Shown: piece by piece, positions 1 to 7,963 of the stretch
Numbering within the stretch: position 1 is the stretch's first letter
Layout of the letters: each line of letters opens with the position of its first letter
Origin: Paracoccaceae bacterium
Lineage (GTDB): Bacteria; Pseudomonadota; Alphaproteobacteria; Rhodobacterales; Rhodobacteraceae
DNA length: 33,974 nucleotides
Direction of reading: 5' to 3'
Assembly (NCBI GenBank): GCA_003500165.1
Contig: DNSZ01000105.1
Location: forward strand, 693 to 34,666
Position numbers and translations under genes: made by a program
Notes under the pieces: model-generated
What the model was told of the DNA's origin: nothing
What the model saw: the letters and a program-made list of their open reading frames with translations, nothing else
Database searches by the model: none

Positions 1-129
1 GGTTCGGTTGCCGCCGTCCGCCAGGTGATCGCGCTGGGCGCCCTGCCTTTCGTCTTCATCACGGTGCTGCTGATGGCGTGCCTGCTCCGGGCCCTGCGCG
101 AAGAGGGGCTTGCCGATGCTGACCGGTGA
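1..129 (+). CDS. BCCT-family transporter, C-terminal end (partial)
   Basis: The window opens inside this gene, and only the last 42 residues are present. They form one hydrophobic helix (about residues 8-29 of the fragment, ALPFVFITVLLMACLL) followed by a short charged cytoplasmic tail (RALREEGLADADR). An ALPF start followed by a helix and a basic LLRALRE tail is the usual ending of betaine/choline/carnitine (BCCT) transporters, which take up quaternary amines with sodium or protons. The substrate cannot be read from this fragment. The last codons overlap a second small reading frame starting at 116. The family call is from recognition of the tail only, so it is moderate. Confidence 0.55.
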   Translation, partial: GSVAAVRQVIALGALPFVFITVLLMACLLRALREEGLADADR

Positions 130-220
130 TCCGCTGTCGACCGTGCTGAACCTGATGACCTTCGCGTTCATCGGCTTTGCGATCTGGATCGTGCTGAGGA
201 AGCGACCGCCGGGCGAATAG
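116..220 (+). CDS. 34-residue single-span membrane protein overlapping the transporter end
   Basis: This short ORF starts with ATG 14 nt before the BCCT stop codon, in another frame, and ends with TAG. It encodes MLTGDPLSTVLNLMTFAFIG, then a strongly hydrophobic stretch, then a basic tail (LRKRPPGE). It therefore looks like one membrane helix (about residues 9-27) with a positive C-terminus that would face the cytoplasm. The overlap suggests translational coupling, and it may be a small partner of the transporter. I do not recognise a family, and the ORF is short enough to be fortuitous. The helix-plus-basic-tail layout and the coupled start are the only support. Confidence 0.4.
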   Translation: MLTGDPLSTVLNLMTFAFIGFAIWIVLRKRPPGE

Positions 221-284
221 GGGAATGCTGCGCGCGCCCCCCGAACCCATCGCGCCCTGCCCAGGACATCCCTGCAACGCATCG

Positions 285-692
285 CTATGGCGCGGGGCGG
301 AACACCATTTCGCCACCGGTCTCGTTCGACAGGATCAGCGCCCCATCGGGGCCAAGCCGCGCCTGGCGCATCGCCGACAGCGCCGCCAGATACGCCCCTT
401 CGGCGGCAAGCTCGGGGCAGGCCATCCTTGTGGCGAAGACCTCGGTCGCGGCGAAACCGGGCCAGCTTGCCGTCTGAGCGCCGCCATAGCGGTTGCACGG
501 GGCCTGCCCGGCGATCCGGCCGGCTTCGGGAAAGCCGAGCGTGGCGCGTGCCGCGAAGGGCTGGCCGTTGATCGTCTCGACCACCCAGACCGTGCCCGGC
601 TCGGCATAGGGCGTGTCGGCCATCGCCGGCCCGACCGCCGCCATCGCGGCAAGGGCCAGCAGGGCGCGGCGCGGCGCGACCCGGCCGCTCAT
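285..692 (-). CDS. META-domain (HslJ-like) exported protein
   Basis: A 135-residue protein. Residues 1-25 form a typical signal peptide (basic start, RRALLALAAMAAV core, cleavage after AMA), so the mature protein is periplasmic. The mature part has META/HslJ hallmarks: the W-V-V-E-T-I-N-G-Q-P opening strand, G-x-x-P-C-N-R-Y-G-G in the middle, and T-R-M-A-C-P-E-L-A-A-E near residues 88-98. In E. coli the HslJ family is linked to envelope stress and novobiocin resistance; the role here is unknown. The start codon overlaps the stop of the upstream SDR gene (689-692), so the two genes are probably co-transcribed and coupled. The two cysteines in the mature chain could form a disulfide. Confidence 0.7.
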   Translation of the reverse strand: MSGRVAPRRALLALAAMAAVGPAMADTPYAEPGTVWVVETINGQPFAARATLGFPEAGRIAGQAPCNRYGGAQTASWPGFAATEVFATRMACPELAAEGAYLAALSAMRQARLGPDGALILSNETGGEMVFRPAP

Positions 693-1705
693 GCCCGGGC
701 CTCGGCGATGAACCGGGCGCTCGCCAGCAGGCTGTCTTCGGCGGGCGTGAAATCGATCCCGAGCGCCGCGCGTGCCCGCCCATTGTCGGGGGCAAGCCGG
801 ATATCGAGGCTCGGCAAGGCCGACCGGATCGCCGGGTCGAACAGGGCCAGCGCGCGCAACACGAAGCGCGGCGCGACCCGGGTGCTGTACTTGCGATCAG
901 GCCAGTTGCGGGCAAACAGCCGCGCGATCTCGGGCAGCATCCAGAAGCTGTCGCAGCCGATGAAGCGCTGGCCGGCGGTTTCAGGCCGTTCCATGGCGCG
1001 GATATGCATCAGGGACACATCGGCCAGATCGACGATCGGCAGGCCGAGATTCGGCACCATCGGGTCCTTCGACAGGAACACCCGTTCGATCAGCGCCAGC
1101 GAGGTGCCGTAATGGGCATCCAGCGGCGTGCCGGTGATCAGCCCCGGATTGATCGTGGTCAACTGCATCTCGGGGTGCTCGGTGGCGAAATCCCAGGCGG
1201 CCCGTTCGGCCAGCGTCTTCGATCTGTCATAGGCGGTGGTGGTCGGGGCATCCGGATCGGACCAGTCGTCCTCGTCCCGATCGGGGCCGGCCCTGTCGGT
1301 GCTGTGCATGATCGCGACCATCGAGGAGGTGAGGACAACGCGCCGCACCCCCGCCGCCTGGGCCGCGCGCAGCGCGCGCAGGGTCCCGTCGACGGCCGGC
1401 CGGATCAGGTCGTCATCGTCCTTTGGCTGAACCATCGGAAAGGGCGAGGCGGTGTGCAGCACCGCGTCCACCCCGCCCATCGCCGCTGCCCAGCCCGCGT
1501 CCGAGGTCAGGTCGAGTTCGACGAAAGACAGCCGGTCGAGCGCGTCCGGATCGGCCAGATGGGCGCGCAGCGCGTCGCGTACCTCATCCGCCCGCGCCGC
1601 GCTGCGCAGCGATCCGCGAACCGTGTAGCCCGCGTCAAGCAGATCGCAGGCGATGCGCTTGGCGATGAAACCGGAAACACCGGTCAGCAAGACATGCCGC
1701 GGCAT
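689..1705 (-). CDS. Extended short-chain dehydrogenase / NAD-dependent epimerase family
   Basis: A 338-residue Rossmann-fold oxidoreductase. The N-terminus carries the nucleotide-binding turn (LLTGVSGFIAKRIACDLL, residues 6-23). An acidic residue pair (ELDLTS) follows at about 63-68, then HTASPFP at about 85-91. The catalytic Tyr-x-x-x-Lys is YDRSK at about 159-163, preceded by a TSSM stretch that supplies the serine. This is the pattern of extended SDRs such as dihydroflavonol-4-reductase-like and aldehyde-reducing enzymes. The substrate cannot be assigned. A purine-rich GGGGAGG lies just upstream of the ATG. It overlaps the downstream META-domain gene by 4 nt. The 169 bp between it and arsM hold no other gene I can see. 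Confidence 0.8.
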   Translation of the reverse strand: MPRHVLLTGVSGFIAKRIACDLLDAGYTVRGSLRSAARADEVRDALRAHLADPDALDRLSFVELDLTSDAGWAAAMGGVDAVLHTASPFPMVQPKDDDDLIRPAVDGTLRALRAAQAAGVRRVVLTSSMVAIMHSTDRAGPDRDEDDWSDPDAPTTTAYDRSKTLAERAAWDFATEHPEMQLTTINPGLITGTPLDAHYGTSLALIERVFLSKDPMVPNLGLPIVDLADVSLMHIRAMERPETAGQRFIGCDSFWMLPEIARLFARNWPDRKYSTRVAPRFVLRALALFDPAIRSALPSLDIRLAPDNGRARAALGIDFTPAEDSLLASARFIAEARA

Positions 1706-1874
1706 GGGTGGCCTCCCCTTTTCGGCCCTCCCTCAAATAAGCGTTCGTCGCGAAACCGCCAGCCCCGCCTGAACCCGGGGCGCCAGGCGGGGGCTGCACG
1801 CCATCCAACCCGCCCCGCAACGCCCCGCAATCGGACAGGACAGGACTGGTGGTCGTGCGGGCGGCGCCCCGGTG

Positions 1875-2702
1875 TCAGCCAGGCCGCCGCCGGGCGGTCA
1901 GCTTGATGCTCTGGATGCAGCCGGCCAGTTCCCCCGCCACATGGTCGAGGGTCGCTTCGCGGCCCATCCCCAGCCTTGCGGCCAGACCGTCGATCGCCAC
2001 CGGCAATTCCTCGGCGACCAGCGCCCGGACCATGCCGGCATCATAGACCATGCGATCGATCACCCGCACATCGTCGAGCCCCGCGGCCCTGGCAAGATCG
2101 GTATAGACGGCCTCTGACACAGCGCCGGCGATGCAGGCCGCGTACAGGTCGCGATGCGCCGCCACCCAGCCCGGCAGGCCCTCGGCCACGAGATCGCTGA
2201 TCACCGCGACGCCCCCGGGTTTGAGAACGCGGCCGATCTCGGCAAACACGGCCGGCTTGTCCATCGACAGGTTGACCACGCAATTCGAGATCACCCAGTC
2301 GGCGCTGGCATCGGCGAGCGGCAGCGCCTCGATCCGGCCCTCGCGGAACTCGGCATGGGCGATCCCAGCCTTTGCCGCATTCGCCCGCGCCCGGTCGAGC
2401 AGCGCGGCGCTGGCATCGATGCCGATGACGCGGCCCCGTGGCCCGGTCCGCGCCGCGGCAAGCAGCACGTCAAGCCCGGCACCACAGCCCAGATCGATCA
2501 CCTTATCGCCGGGCCGGATGCCCGCCAGGGCCACCGGATTGCCGCAGCCAAAGCTTGTTCCGACCATCCCCTCGGGCAGGGCCGCCAGCAGATCGGCGGC
2601 ATAGTCGGGCGACAGCGGTGGCAGGTCGCGCGGGGTTTGCGGCGCGGCAAGGCGCCCGCGATAGAACGTGTCGATTTCGTCAAGCGGTTCCTGTCGGGTC
2701 AT
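1875..2702 (-). CDS. arsM: Arsenite S-adenosylmethionine methyltransferase (ArsM-like)
   Basis: A class I SAM methyltransferase of 275 residues. The SAM loop is DKVIDLGCGAGLD at about 66-78, followed by VIGIDAS. The ArsM-type features are FGCGNPVALAG near residue 51, the SNCVVNLSMDKP block near 139 and AACIAGAV near 188. Cysteines at about 53, 141 and 190 match the three positions that bind trivalent arsenic in known ArsM proteins. The predicted reaction is stepwise methylation of As(III) in the cytoplasm. I start at ATG 2702, because the AAAGGA upstream is 8 nt from it but abuts the alternative ATG at 2711. The gene overlaps arsR by 23 nt, so the pair forms an arsRM operon. Confidence 0.82.
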   Translation of the reverse strand: MTRQEPLDEIDTFYRGRLAAPQTPRDLPPLSPDYAADLLAALPEGMVGTSFGCGNPVALAGIRPGDKVIDLGCGAGLDVLLAAARTGPRGRVIGIDASAALLDRARANAAKAGIAHAEFREGRIEALPLADASADWVISNCVVNLSMDKPAVFAEIGRVLKPGGVAVISDLVAEGLPGWVAAHRDLYAACIAGAVSEAVYTDLARAAGLDDVRVIDRMVYDAGMVRALVAEELPVAIDGLAARLGMGREATLDHVAGELAGCIQSIKLTARRRPG

Positions 2703-3060
2703 CCTGTTCATCCTTTCTGGCGCTGCCGGGGCAGCATATGTCGGCCAGCCCGGCGGCAGCGCCCCGAAGGGCGTCCAGCCGGGCCAGCAGGAACGGGCCG
2801 TCAAGATCATGGAGCACCCGCCGACCGGCCCGGCGCGAGACGGTGATGCCGGCACGCTCCAGCATCGCCAGATGCCGCGAGATCACCGAACGGTCCTGGG
2901 CAAAGCCCGAAGCCAGATCGCCGATATCGGATTCGCCGGTGAGGACCAGCGCCCGGATCAGCGCCAGCCGGACCGGGTGACAGAGGGCCCCGAAGAAGTC
3001 GGGGTCGAGGGTGCGGTCGAGTGCTATGGCGGCAGCAAGGCGGCGGTCGCGTATCGTCAT
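2680..3060 (-). CDS. arsR: ArsR-family winged-helix metalloregulator
   Basis: A 126-residue ArsR/SmtB repressor. The dimerisation and winged-helix core reads FFGALCHPVRLALIRAL (about 22-39), then a recognition helix SVISRHLAMLERAGI (about 58-72) and a wing RRAGRRVLHDL. Cys27 in the LCHP loop and a Cys109-Cys110 pair in ADICCPG near the C-terminus are candidate As(III) ligands; C-terminal cysteine pairs are known in some ArsR types. The next gene is arsM, which supports arsenic sensing. An in-frame ATA/TTG-rich extension to 3096 would add a Cys-rich leader, but it would run through the promoter, so I start at ATG 3060. No Shine-Dalgarno lies before this start. Confidence 0.8.
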   Translation of the reverse strand: MTIRDRRLAAAIALDRTLDPDFFGALCHPVRLALIRALVLTGESDIGDLASGFAQDRSVISRHLAMLERAGITVSRRAGRRVLHDLDGPFLLARLDALRGAAAGLADICCPGSARKDEQDDPTGTA

Positions 3061-3061
3061 G

Positions 3062-3096
3062 ATGCATGCATACGTGCACCCGCATGCACATGTCAA
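3062..3096 (-). promoter_or_regulatory. arsR promoter with inverted-repeat operator, apparently leaderless
   Basis: On the minus strand, TTGACA (3096-3091) and TATGCA (3072-3067) are 18 bp apart. A start point about 7 nt below the -10 falls on the A of the arsR ATG. TGCATGC (3088-3082) and GCATGCA (3069-3063) form 7-bp inverted arms across the spacer and the -10 box. A repressor there would block its own promoter. No ribosome-binding site fits, which agrees with a leaderless message. The repeat and hexamers are seen directly; function is inferred. Confidence 0.55.
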
Positions 3097-3261
3097 CAGC
3101 TGGGATGGGCCGTTATCCCAGGCGCCGGCGGCCCGGGCGACATATGACGGTCATGGTTGATGGCCACTGGCACAGAGCCCGCTGGAGCATGCGAGCGCAC
3201 GCCGATCCAGCAGGGCCCGTGGGCCGGCCGACATCGCCCGCAGGGCGGAGGAGGCCCGCGA

Positions 3262-4941
3262 TCACCCCAGCAGCCGCCGCGCGATCACCTGGGCCTGGAT
3301 TTCGGCCGCCCCTTCGAAAATGTTCAGAATGCGCGAATCGCACAGGATACGGCTGACCGGGTATTCCAGCGCAAAGCCGTTGCCGCCATGGATCTGCAGC
3401 GCATTGTCGGCCGCGGCCCAGGCGACCCTTGCCGCCAGCAGCTTGGCCATCCCGGCCTCCAGATCGCAGCGCCGGTCGGCATCCTTTTCGCGGGCGGCGA
3501 AATAGCTGATCTGGCGGGCGACCATGATCTCGACCGCCATCATCGCCAGCTTGCCGGCGACCCGCGGGAAGGCGATCAGCGGCTTGCCGAACTGCTTGCG
3601 GTCGAGCGCGTATTGCAGCCCCACGTCAAGCGCGGCCTGCGCCACCCCGACGGCGCGCGCCGCCGTCTGGATGCGGGCGCTCTCGAAGGTCTGCATCAGC
3701 TGCTTGAAGCCCTGCCCCTCGACCCCGCCCAGCAGATTGTCGCCCGCCACCCGGAACCCGTCGAAGCCAAGCTCGTATTCCTTCATCCCGCGATAGCCCA
3801 GGACCTCGATCTCGCCGCCGGTGATGCCCGCATCGGGGAACGGGTTGGCGTCGTCGCCCGGGGTCTTTTCGGCCAGAAACATCGACAGGCCGCGATAGTC
3901 GGACGTATCGGGATCGGTCCGCGCCAGCAGCGTCATCACATGGGTGCGCGCGGCATGGGTGATCCAGGTCTTGTTGCCGGTGACCCGCCAATCGTCGCCG
4001 TCGCGTTCGGCCCGGGTGCGCAGCGCGCCCAGATCCGAGCCGGTATTGGGTTCGGTGAACACCGCCGTCGGCAACACCTCGCCCGACGCGATCCGCGGCA
4101 GCCACTGGGCCTTCTGCGCCTCGGTCCCGCCGCACAGGATCAGCTCGGCGGCGATTTCCGATCGGGTGCCCAGGCTGCCGACGCCGATATAGCCGCGCGA
4201 AAGCTCTTCAGAGACGACGCACATCGCCGTCTTGGGCAGGCCAAAGCCGCCATGTTCCTCGGGGATCGTCAGGCCGAACACGCCCAGCTCGGCCATCTCG
4301 GCGATAATCTCCATCGGGATCAGTTCGTCCTTGAGGTGCCATTCATGGGCATGCGGCGCGACCCGTTCGTCGGAGAACCGGCGGAACTGGTCGCGGATCA
4401 TCTCCATCTCTTCGTCAAGGCCGGTGGCGCCGAAACTCGCCACCCCCTGCTGCTGTTCCAGCAGTTGCGCCAGCCGCATCCGCGCCGCGGCGGTATTGCC
4501 CTCGCGGCGCAATCTGGCCGTTTCGGCGGTGTCGAGCAGGGCGGCATCCATGCCCAGATCGGCCGGGCGCACGATCTCGCCCTGGCTCATCGGCAGGCCG
4601 CCGGCAAGCTGGGCGATGTATTCGCCAAAGGCGATCTGGTGGATCAGCGCCTCGATCTCGCCGAACCGGCCCTCGGCCGCCAGCCGCTCGGCCCAGCCCT
4701 GCATCTCGCGCAGGCCCTCGGCATAGGTCGCGACCCAGGCCAGGCCATGGGCGGCATCCTGATGCGCCTCGATCAGCCGGCCGCTGACCCGGTCGCCCTC
4801 GGTGACCTGCGCGCGCACCGCCGCGGTCGCCGCCCTGGCATAGGCCTCGACGGGGCCAAGCGCCGCCCGGGTCAGGTCGAGCAGTCCCGGCAGCAGGGTG
4901 CTTGCGGTGTCGGCGGGGCTGTGCTGTCCGTCATGCGGCAC
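3262..4941 (-). CDS. mcd: (2S)-methylsuccinyl-CoA dehydrogenase
   Basis: A 559-residue acyl-CoA dehydrogenase with an N-terminal helical extension of about 150 residues that ordinary ACADs lack; this extra region is typical of Mcd from the ethylmalonyl-CoA pathway. The ACAD core runs from about residue 155: FGLTIPEEHGGFGL, TEPNTGSDLGALRTRAE (FAD and substrate contacts), WITHAARTH, YALDRKQFGKP and QIHGGNGFALEYPVSRILCD. A glutamate sits in FEGAAEIQ, the MCAD-type catalytic position. The enzyme would oxidise methylsuccinyl-CoA to mesaconyl-CoA, passing electrons to ETF. I start at GTG 4941, which has GGAG 7 nt upstream; upstream in-frame codons lie beyond the promoter. mcm lies nearby on the same strand, beyond an oppositely oriented permease gene. 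Confidence 0.85.
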   Translation of the reverse strand: MPHDGQHSPADTASTLLPGLLDLTRAALGPVEAYARAATAAVRAQVTEGDRVSGRLIEAHQDAAHGLAWVATYAEGLREMQGWAERLAAEGRFGEIEALIHQIAFGEYIAQLAGGLPMSQGEIVRPADLGMDAALLDTAETARLRREGNTAAARMRLAQLLEQQQGVASFGATGLDEEMEMIRDQFRRFSDERVAPHAHEWHLKDELIPMEIIAEMAELGVFGLTIPEEHGGFGLPKTAMCVVSEELSRGYIGVGSLGTRSEIAAELILCGGTEAQKAQWLPRIASGEVLPTAVFTEPNTGSDLGALRTRAERDGDDWRVTGNKTWITHAARTHVMTLLARTDPDTSDYRGLSMFLAEKTPGDDANPFPDAGITGGEIEVLGYRGMKEYELGFDGFRVAGDNLLGGVEGQGFKQLMQTFESARIQTAARAVGVAQAALDVGLQYALDRKQFGKPLIAFPRVAGKLAMMAVEIMVARQISYFAAREKDADRRCDLEAGMAKLLAARVAWAAADNALQIHGGNGFALEYPVSRILCDSRILNIFEGAAEIQAQVIARRLLG

Positions 4942-4975
4942 GGGGCGGCTCCTTTCCTTGGCGAATGCTGCGCCG

Positions 4976-5004
4976 CCTATAGGATGTTGGCAGATGCAGC
5001 GCAA
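4976..5004 (-). promoter_or_regulatory. Candidate mcd promoter
   Basis: Reading the minus strand, TTGCGC (5004-4999) and TATAGG (4981-4976) are separated by 17 bp. The predicted start leaves a leader of about 30 nt carrying the AAGGAAAGGAG ribosome-binding site of mcd. The region is shared with the divergent permease gene starting at 5040, so regulation of the two may interfere. Assignment is by consensus only. Confidence 0.45.
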
Positions 5005-5039
5005 TCTTCTCACCCGCGGGGCGGGCGACACGAACGATA

Positions 5040-5834
5040 ATGTCGCAGAAGCCGGCGTCCAGCCCCGTGGATAGCCTCGGCGATCTGGCGCCGACCCTGC
5101 TGGCCGGGGCGGTCGCGGTCACGCTGCTTGCCGGTTTCGTCAAGGGCGCGGTCGGGTTCGCGATGCCGATGATCATGATCTCGGGGCTGGGCTCGTTCCT
5201 GGCGCCGGAACTGGCGCTGGCCGGGCTGATCCTGCCGACGCTGGTGACCAATCTGTCCCAGGCGTTCCGCGACGGCCGGCTTGCGGCGTGGCAGGTGGTG
5301 CGCCGGTTCTGGCGGTTGATCGGCCTTGTGGTGCTGGGCATCCTGCTGGCCGGTCAACTGGTCACCGCGCTGCCGCAGGCCGCCTATCTGCTGATCCTGG
5401 GCGTGCCGATCGTGATTTTCGGGGTGACCCAGCTGGCCGGGATGCCGTTGCGCTTCGCCCCGCGCCACGCCCGCCGGGCCGAGATCGCGACCGGCCTCGT
5501 GTCCGGGGTGTTCGGCGGGCTTTCGGGGGTGTGGGGGCCGCCGCTGATTGCCTTTCTGCTGACGCTTGGCATCGACAAGCGAAGCTTTGTGCGGGTCCAG
5601 GGGGTGGTCTATGGCATCGGCTCGGTGGCGCTGCTGGCGGCGCATCTGCGCTCGGGGATTCTGAACGAAGCGACCCTGCCGTTTTCCGCCCTGATGGTCG
5701 TGCCCGCGGTTCTGGGCATGGTGCTGGGGGGGCGGCTGCAGAACCGGCTCGACCCGGATCGGTTCCGTCGGCTGACGCTGGCGATCCTGACGCTGGCGGG
5801 GCTGAACCTGATCCGCCGGGCGCTGTGGGGCTAG
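5040..5834 (+). CDS. TSUP (TauE/SafE) family membrane permease
   Basis: A 264-residue polytopic membrane protein with about seven or eight hydrophobic helices. The family's two repeated halves are visible: AGFVKGAVGFAMPMIMI (about 31-47) and ATGLVSGVFGGLSGVWGPPLIAFLL (about 150-175), each with the glycine-rich G-x-x-x-G-x-G turn. TSUP proteins export sulfite, sulfoacetate or other small organosulfur anions, or transport other small carboxylates. The substrate is not readable. It sits between mcd and mcm but on the opposite strand, and its last 4 nt overlap the 3' end of mcm. There is no clear ribosome-binding site before the ATG, and the start is moderately certain. Confidence 0.75.
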   Translation: MSQKPASSPVDSLGDLAPTLLAGAVAVTLLAGFVKGAVGFAMPMIMISGLGSFLAPELALAGLILPTLVTNLSQAFRDGRLAAWQVVRRFWRLIGLVVLGILLAGQLVTALPQAAYLLILGVPIVIFGVTQLAGMPLRFAPRHARRAEIATGLVSGVFGGLSGVWGPPLIAFLLTLGIDKRSFVRVQGVVYGIGSVALLAAHLRSGILNEATLPFSALMVVPAVLGMVLGGRLQNRLDPDRFRRLTLAILTLAGLNLIRRALWG

Positions 5835-7963
5835 GCCGCCCGGTCCCGGGACAAGAGGTCGAGCACGCTCCTCGCCGCCTCGGGGATCGCGGTGCCCGGC
5901 CCGAAGATCGCCGCGACGCCGGCCTGTTTCAGAAAGTCATAGTCCTTGTGCGGGATCACGCCGCCGCAGACGACCAGGATGTCGCCCGCGCCCTGGGCGC
6001 GCAGTGCCTCGATCAGCCTTGGTGCCAGCGTGCGGTGCCCCGCCGCCTGGCTGGAAATCCCGACCACATGGACGTCGTTGTCGATGGCGTCCTGGGCGGC
6101 CTCTTCGGGGGTCTGGAACAGCGCCCCCATATCGACGTCGAAGCCCATATCGGCGAACGCCGTGGCGATCACCTTGGCGCCCCGATCGTGCCCGTCCTGG
6201 CCCATCTTGGCGACCATGATCCGGGGCCGGCGGCCCTCGGCCGCGGCGAACGCCTCCACCGCGCGCTGAATCTCGGCGAAGCCGTCATCGCCCGCATAGG
6301 CCCCGCCATAGACGCCCGCCAGCGTCCGCACCTCGGCCTTGTGGCGGCCGAACACCGCCTCCATGGCGTCGCTGATCTCGCCCACCGTGGCGCGCGCGCG
6401 GGCGGCATCGACCGCCGCCGCCAGCAGGTTGCCACCCTCGGCCGCGCGGCGGGTGATCTCGGCCAGCGCGTGGTGGCAGGCGGCTTCGTCCCGCCCGGCA
6501 CGGACCTTTTCCAGACGGGCGATCTGGGCGGCGCGCACCGCATCGTTGTCGATGTCGAGGATGTCGATCTCTTCTTCCTCGGGCAGGCGGTACTTGTTGA
6601 CGCCGACCACCACATCCTCGCCCCGGTCGATGGCCGCCTGGCGCCGCGCCGCCGATTCCTCGATCCGCAGCTTCGGCATGCCCGAGGCCACCGCCGCGGT
6701 CATGCCGCCCAGTTCCTCGATCTCTGCCATCAGGGTCCAGGCCGCCTCGGCCAGATCATGGGTCAGCTTCTCGACGTAATAGGAGCCTGCCAGCGGATCG
6801 ACCACCCTGGTCACGCCGGTTTCTTCCTGCAGGATCAGCTGGGTGTTCCTCGCGATCCGGGCCGAGCTGTCGGTGGGCAGCGCCATCGCCTCGTCAAAGG
6901 CGTTGGTGTGCAGCGACTGGGTGCCGCCAAGGACCGCCGACAGCGCCTCATAGGCGGTGCGGACGACGTTGTTGTAGGGGTCCTGTTCGGCCAGGCTGAC
7001 GCCGCTGGTCTGGCAATGGGTGCGCAGCATGGAGGATTTCGGATCCTTCGGCCCGAATTCGGCCATCACCCGCGACCACAGCAGCCTTGCCGCGCGCAGC
7101 TTGGCGATCTCCATGAAGAAATTCGTGCCGATGGCGAAAAAGAACGACAGCCGTGGCGCGAAGCGGTCGACATCCATGCCGCGGGCCAGCGCGGCGCGGA
7201 CATATTCGCGCCCGTCGGCGAGCGTAAAGGCCAGCTCCTGCACCAGGTTCGCGCCCGCCTCCTGCATGTGATAGCCCGAGATCGAGATCGAGTTGAAGCG
7301 CGGCATCTCCTGGGCGGTGTATTCGATGATGTCGGCAACGATCCGCATCGAGGGCGCGGGCGGATAGATATAGGTGTTGCGCACCATGAATTCCTTCAGA
7401 ATGTCGTTCTGAATGGTGCCCGACAGCGCGGCCCGGTCGACGCCCTGCTCTTCGCCTGCGACGATGTAGTTGGCCATCACCGGGATGACCGCGCCGTTCA
7501 TCGTCATCGACACCGAGACCTTTTCCAGCGGGATGCCGTCGAACAGGATCTTCATGTCCTCGACCGAATCGATCGCCACGCCCGCCTTGCCGACATCGCC
7601 GATCACCCGGGGATGGTCGGAATCGTAGCCCCGATGGGTCGCCAGGTCGAACGCGACCGACACTCCCTGCTGGCCCGCCGCCAGCGCCCGGCGATAGAAG
7701 GCGTTCGATTCCTCGGCCGTCGAGAACCCGGCATATTGCCGGATCGTCCAGGGCCGGCCGGCATACATCGTCGCCTTCGGGCCGCGGATGAAGGGGGCAA
7801 AACCCGGCATCGTGCCCAGATGGCCGACGCCGGCAAGATCGTCCTCGGTGTAAAGCGGCTGGATGGCGATGCCCTCCAGCGTGTTCCAGGTCAGCCCGTC
7901 AAGCGGCCGCCCGCGCAGTTCCTTTTCAGCCAGTCGCGTCCAGTCGTCCCTGTTTGCCGCCAT
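5831..7963 (-). CDS. mcm: Methylmalonyl-CoA mutase, adenosylcobalamin-dependent
   Basis: A single-chain 710-residue mutase. Residues 1-560 form the TIM barrel with RPWTIRQYAGFSTAEESN, VAFDLATHRGYDSDHP, TYIYPPAPSMRI and ISGYHMQEAGA. The cobalamin domain (about 578-705) carries the base-off motif DGHDRG, whose histidine ligates cobalt, and VGISSQAAGH. The RQYAGF and ATHRGYDSDHP sequences are those of methylmalonyl-CoA mutase; ethylmalonyl-CoA mutases differ at both places. It converts (R)-methylmalonyl-CoA to succinyl-CoA, the end of the propionyl-CoA and ethylmalonyl-CoA routes. I start at ATG 7963, 7 nt below GGGGAGA; a longer reading to 8044 lies inside the upstream gene. It overlaps the sulfotransferase-like gene by 38 nt. 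Confidence 0.9.
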   Translation of the reverse strand: MAANRDDWTRLAEKELRGRPLDGLTWNTLEGIAIQPLYTEDDLAGVGHLGTMPGFAPFIRGPKATMYAGRPWTIRQYAGFSTAEESNAFYRRALAAGQQGVSVAFDLATHRGYDSDHPRVIGDVGKAGVAIDSVEDMKILFDGIPLEKVSVSMTMNGAVIPVMANYIVAGEEQGVDRAALSGTIQNDILKEFMVRNTYIYPPAPSMRIVADIIEYTAQEMPRFNSISISGYHMQEAGANLVQELAFTLADGREYVRAALARGMDVDRFAPRLSFFFAIGTNFFMEIAKLRAARLLWSRVMAEFGPKDPKSSMLRTHCQTSGVSLAEQDPYNNVVRTAYEALSAVLGGTQSLHTNAFDEAMALPTDSSARIARNTQLILQEETGVTRVVDPLAGSYYVEKLTHDLAEAAWTLMAEIEELGGMTAAVASGMPKLRIEESAARRQAAIDRGEDVVVGVNKYRLPEEEEIDILDIDNDAVRAAQIARLEKVRAGRDEAACHHALAEITRRAAEGGNLLAAAVDAARARATVGEISDAMEAVFGRHKAEVRTLAGVYGGAYAGDDGFAEIQRAVEAFAAAEGRRPRIMVAKMGQDGHDRGAKVIATAFADMGFDVDMGALFQTPEEAAQDAIDNDVHVVGISSQAAGHRTLAPRLIEALRAQGAGDILVVCGGVIPHKDYDFLKQAGVAAIFGPGTAIPEAARSVLDLLSRDRAA

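Noticed and set aside
3061..3096. Cys-rich N-terminal extension of ArsR (MTCACGCTYACIM)
   Set aside because: Tempting as a metal-binding leader, but it would be encoded by the promoter and operator themselves.
3157..5040. A long open frame of 627 codons on the plus strand
   Set aside because: It is antisense to mcd. Its His/Gln/Gly/Arg-rich composition is the usual result of reading a GC-rich gene backwards; the minus strand has clear ACAD motifs.
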